Below, piece after piece: positions 15,396 to 16,928 of a DNA stretch of 16,928 nucleotides (its first letter is position 1; every line of letters begins with the position of its first letter). Origin of the DNA: CAYXAA01 sp964462985 (GTDB lineage: Bacteria > Pseudomonadota > Alphaproteobacteria > Rhizobiales > Stappiaceae); contig CAYXAA010000056.1 in NCBI GenBank assembly GCA_964462985.1, forward strand, positions 1 to 16,928. The letters run 5' to 3'. The notes beneath the pieces are model-generated. The model saw only the letters and a program-made list of their open reading frames with translations, did not search any database and was not told the origin of the DNA. A program made the position numbers and the translations under genes.

Positions 15396-15974
15396 TTACC
15401 GTTCGATCGTCCCGGTGCGCCGGATCTTCTTCTGGAGAAGGAGCACGCCGTAGAGCAGTGCCTCTGCGGTCGGCGGACAGCCCGGTACATAGATGTCGAC
15501 CGGGACCACACGATCACAGCCGCGCACCACGGAATAGGAATAGTGATAGTAGCCGCCACCGTTCGCACAGGAGCCCATGGAGATGACGTAACGCGGCTCG
15601 GGCATCTGGTCGTAAACCTTGCGCAGCGCCGGGGCCATCTTGTTGGTCAGCGTGCCGGCCACGATCATCACGTCGGACTGACGCGGGCTTGCGCGCGGCG
15701 CGAAGCCGAAGCGTTCGGCGTCATAGCGCGGCATCGACATCTGCATCATTTCGACGGCGCAGCAGGCCAGGCCAAACGTCATCCACATCAGCGAACCGGT
15801 CCGTGCCCACTGGATCAGATTGTCCGTCGAGGTGACGAGAAATCCCTTGTCGGCGAGTTCGTCGTTGACCTCGAGGAAAAACGGATCGTCGGCGCCTGCA
15901 GGGCGGCCCGTGTTGGGATCAACAAGCCCCTTCGGCGCCGGCGAAACGAGCGTTCCGGATGGTGTCAGTCCCAT
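15396..15974 (-). CDS. nuoB: NADH-quinone oxidoreductase subunit B (PSST type)
   Basis: NuoB carries cluster N2, the [4Fe-4S] centre that hands electrons to quinone. The 192-aa protein contains the tandem cysteine pair C71-C72 in TFGLACCAVEMM, then C136 in SMGSCANGGG and C166 in VPGCPPTAEALLYG. The C-terminal two thirds read like other alphaproteobacterial and mitochondrial PSST proteins, whereas the first 35 residues are variable. I chose the start at 15974 (MGLTPSGTLV) because AAGGGAG lies seven bases upstream and the N-terminus matches relatives; in-frame ATGs at 15995 and 16046 lie inside nuoA. The start overlaps the nuoA stop by 10 bases. Confidence 0.97.
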   Translation of the reverse strand: MGLTPSGTLVSPAPKGLVDPNTGRPAGADDPFFLEVNDELADKGFLVTSTDNLIQWARTGSLMWMTFGLACCAVEMMQMSMPRYDAERFGFAPRASPRQSDVMIVAGTLTNKMAPALRKVYDQMPEPRYVISMGSCANGGGYYHYSYSVVRGCDRVVPVDIYVPGCPPTAEALLYGVLLLQKKIRRTGTIER

Positions 15975-16330
15975 TCCAGCGCTCCCTTCTTCCATTCGTA
16001 GATGAAGCCGATCGTCAGAACGGCGAGGAAAATCATCATCGACCAAAAGCCGAACCAGCCGAGATCGCCGAACGTCACCGCCCAGGGGAACAGGAACGCG
16101 ACCTCAAGATCGAAGATGATAAAGAGGATCGACACGAGATAGAATCGAACGTCGAACTTCATACGCGCGTCATCGAAGGCGTTGAAGCCACACTCGTAAG
16201 CGGAAAGCTTCTCCGAGTCCGGGTTCTTGTACGCCAGGAGGAACGGCGACACGAGCAGCGCCAGCCCGATCGCCAAGGAAATCCCGATGAAGACGATGAT
16301 GGGAACGTATTCCCTGAGAAGGTCTTCCAT
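15965..16330 (-). CDS. nuoA: NADH-quinone oxidoreductase subunit A
   Basis: NuoA is a three-helix membrane subunit (ND3 homologue) near the quinone cavity; its first loop moves during the active/deactive change in related enzymes. The 121-aa protein has the loop motif SAYECGFNAFDDARMKFDVR (43-62), with C47 in the place of the ND3 loop cysteine, followed by FYLVSILFIIFDLEVAFLFP with the conserved acidic D74 and E76. The start at 16330 (MEDLLREYVPI) has AAGGA nine bases upstream; an upstream in-frame ATG at 16471 would put a charged, Cys-rich stretch before the first helix and is not credible. It is the first gene of the operon, with the likely promoter about 140 bases upstream. Confidence 0.97.
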   Translation of the reverse strand: MEDLLREYVPIIVFIGISLAIGLALLVSPFLLAYKNPDSEKLSAYECGFNAFDDARMKFDVRFYLVSILFIIFDLEVAFLFPWAVTFGDLGWFGFWSMMIFLAVLTIGFIYEWKKGALEWD

Positions 16331-16387
16331 GTTCACGCGTCCTTGCACATGGACCGGTGGATCCGACCCCGACGTCGCGCCTTGCAG

Positions 16388-16420
16388 CGCTGCGTCGCAA
16401 GCAGTTGCCGCACCGCAGCG
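16388..16420. repeat. leader hairpin upstream of nuoA
   Basis: CGCTGCG (16388-16394) pairs with CGCAGCG (16414-16420); inside the 19-base loop GCAA (16397-16400) can pair with TTGC (16405-16408). A competing structure is the 10-base palindrome GCAGCGCTGC at 16384-16393. It lies between the promoter candidate and the nuoA start, so it would be in the 5' leader. Confidence 0.5.
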
Positions 16421-16443
16421 TCGACACCCCAGCACCGTCGACG
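16419..16443. repeat. second leader inverted repeat upstream of nuoA
   Basis: CGTCGAC (16419-16425) pairs with GTCGACG (16437-16443) around an 11-base loop; both arms contain the palindrome GTCGAC. It directly adjoins the hairpin at 16388-16420 and shares two bases with it, so the two may compete. Confidence 0.45.
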
Positions 16444-16471
16444 GACCGATGTGCACCGCATCGTGAGGCAC

Positions 16472-16500
16472 GCTTAGCCCACGCTCCGCGGCAACGCAAG
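16472..16500 (-). promoter_or_regulatory. candidate sigma-70-type promoter of the nuo operon
   Basis: On the minus strand CTTGCG (16500-16495) and CTAAGC (16477-16472) are separated by exactly 17 bases. The rhizobial housekeeping consensus that I know is CTTGAC-17-CTATAT, so the -35 matches at four of six and the -10 at three of six positions, with ideal spacing. Transcription would begin near 16465 and give a leader of roughly 135 bases before nuoA. Other promoters further upstream cannot be excluded. Confidence 0.45.
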
Positions 16501-16608
16501 CCCTACGGCCAGGGAATGAAATCGGGGTTTACCGACCCCTGACGAGGCTCCGAAAAGCCCGCCGGCGTCTGCCGCAGCGCAATCGGCGCATCATCCTCGG
16601 CGTCCTGT

Positions 16609-16621
16609 CCGTGTCACACGG
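16609..16621. promoter_or_regulatory. 13-base palindrome, possible operator
   Basis: CCGTGT-C-ACACGG is a perfect inverted repeat with a one-base centre, about 110 bases upstream of the promoter candidate and 280 bases upstream of nuoA. It could be a dimeric regulator site; I do not recognise it as the site of a known factor. Confidence 0.3.
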
Positions 16622-16873
16622 TCGGCGCCTGCGGGACACTCGGCACGTCGGACTCAGCTTCGATCGATCAATGCGGCCGCTCGGCGCTCACCCTGCCCTC
16701 GCAAAGAAGTCGTGGCGGCGTTCGGACACATGGCGCGCAGATGTTCCGAGTGAAGCCTGATGCGGTGAAACGTCGCGGCGCCCGCAAACATCGGCAGGAC
16801 CGGCGTCGTGGCCCTCGCCTGATTCCACTATTGTCAGGGCAACTAAAGCTGATCCGCAGGGAAACGATGCGAC

Positions 16874-16928
16874 TGGCGCGAGTGACGGGGCTCGAACCCG
16901 CGACCTCCGGCGTGACAGGCCGGCACTC
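16874..16928 (-). tRNA. tRNA-Asp (anticodon GUC), 3' part, truncated by window edge
   Basis: Read on the minus strand, the visible 55 bases give the end of the D arm (GAGTG), the anticodon stem CCGGC/GCCGG with loop CTGTCAC (anticodon GTC at 16916-16914), the variable region, the T arm GCGGG-TTCGAGC-CCCGT, the acceptor 3' strand CACTCGC, discriminator G and an encoded CCA (16876-16874). G at the discriminator and the GUC anticodon fit tRNA-Asp. The 5' acceptor strand, predicted to be GCGAGTG, lies outside the window. Confidence 0.92.

Larger units (their letters stand above)
16331..16873 (-). other. 543-base intergenic region, nuo promoter and leader
   Basis: No convincing gene is seen on either strand between tRNA-Asp and nuoA; open frames here are short, without ribosome sites, and unlike any family I know. 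The region holds the promoter candidate at 16472-16500, two hairpins in the presumed leader, a weak stem (16524-16539: GGGGT, six-base loop, ACCCC) and a 13-base palindrome at 16609-16621. I see no clear terminator after the tRNA. Confidence 0.6.

Noticed and set aside
16524..16539. Five-pair stem GGGGT/ACCCC as a possible terminator between tRNA-Asp and nuoA
   Set aside because: The stem is short and is followed by GATTTCATT rather than a U run; it is noted only as a weak structure.
16874..16928. tRNA-Asp 3' end as an integration site for a mobile element
   Set aside because: No integrase, no second copy of the tRNA 3' end and no mobile-element gene are seen in the window.
1..16928. CRISPR array, insertion sequence, rRNA or prophage gene
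   Set aside because: No regularly spaced repeats, transposase motifs, terminal inverted repeats or rRNA-like segments are visible anywhere in the window.

Overview
The window is one long block of minus-strand genes: a complete 14-subunit NADH:quinone oxidoreductase (respiratory complex I, nuo) operon, with a 3'-truncated view of the gene that follows it and the 3' part of a tRNA-Asp gene upstream. Every convincing protein gene lies on the minus strand, so the biological order runs from the right edge to the left edge. The DNA is visibly GC-rich. Separate nuoC and nuoD genes, a long NuoE with a C-terminal helix-hairpin-helix extension, a short biotin-protein ligase directly after nuoN, and NuoB/NuoI proteins of the form I recall from Rhizobium relatives all point to an alphaproteobacterium, most likely Hyphomicrobiales (Rhizobiales). 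I cannot fix a genus.

Layout from right to left: partial tRNA-Asp(GUC) (16874 to the edge); about 540 bases without a gene that hold the likely nuo promoter (a rhizobial-type -35/-10 pair near 16472-16500), a leader with two hairpins and a 13-base palindrome; then nuoA, nuoB, nuoC, a 54-codon ORF, nuoD, nuoE, nuoF, a possible 20-codon mini-ORF, nuoG, nuoH, a 78-codon membrane ORF, nuoI, nuoJ, a spacer with two strong inverted repeats, nuoK, nuoL, nuoM, nuoN, birA, and the first codons of a possible further gene (1-26).

How the genes work together: NuoE, NuoF and NuoG form the NADH-oxidising module (FMN plus Fe-S chain); NuoB, NuoC, NuoD and NuoI carry electrons to quinone; NuoA, NuoH, NuoJ, NuoK, NuoL, NuoM and NuoN are the membrane arm that pumps protons. 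All key cluster ligands and membrane-arm charged residues that I checked are present, so the complex should be functional. Gene spacing is tight, with several ATGA/TAATG-type overlaps, consistent with one transcription unit.

The part most worth a second look is what sits between the canonical genes. A 54-aa ORF is fitted exactly between nuoC and nuoD, has a perfect AGGAGG ribosome site, and looks like a shrunken GFA-type zinc-fold protein whose second cysteine motif has been replaced. A 78-aa two-helix membrane protein lies between nuoH and nuoI. Both are candidates for lineage-specific accessory or assembly factors of complex I. The nuoJ-nuoK spacer holds tandem hairpins that may be RNA processing or stability elements.
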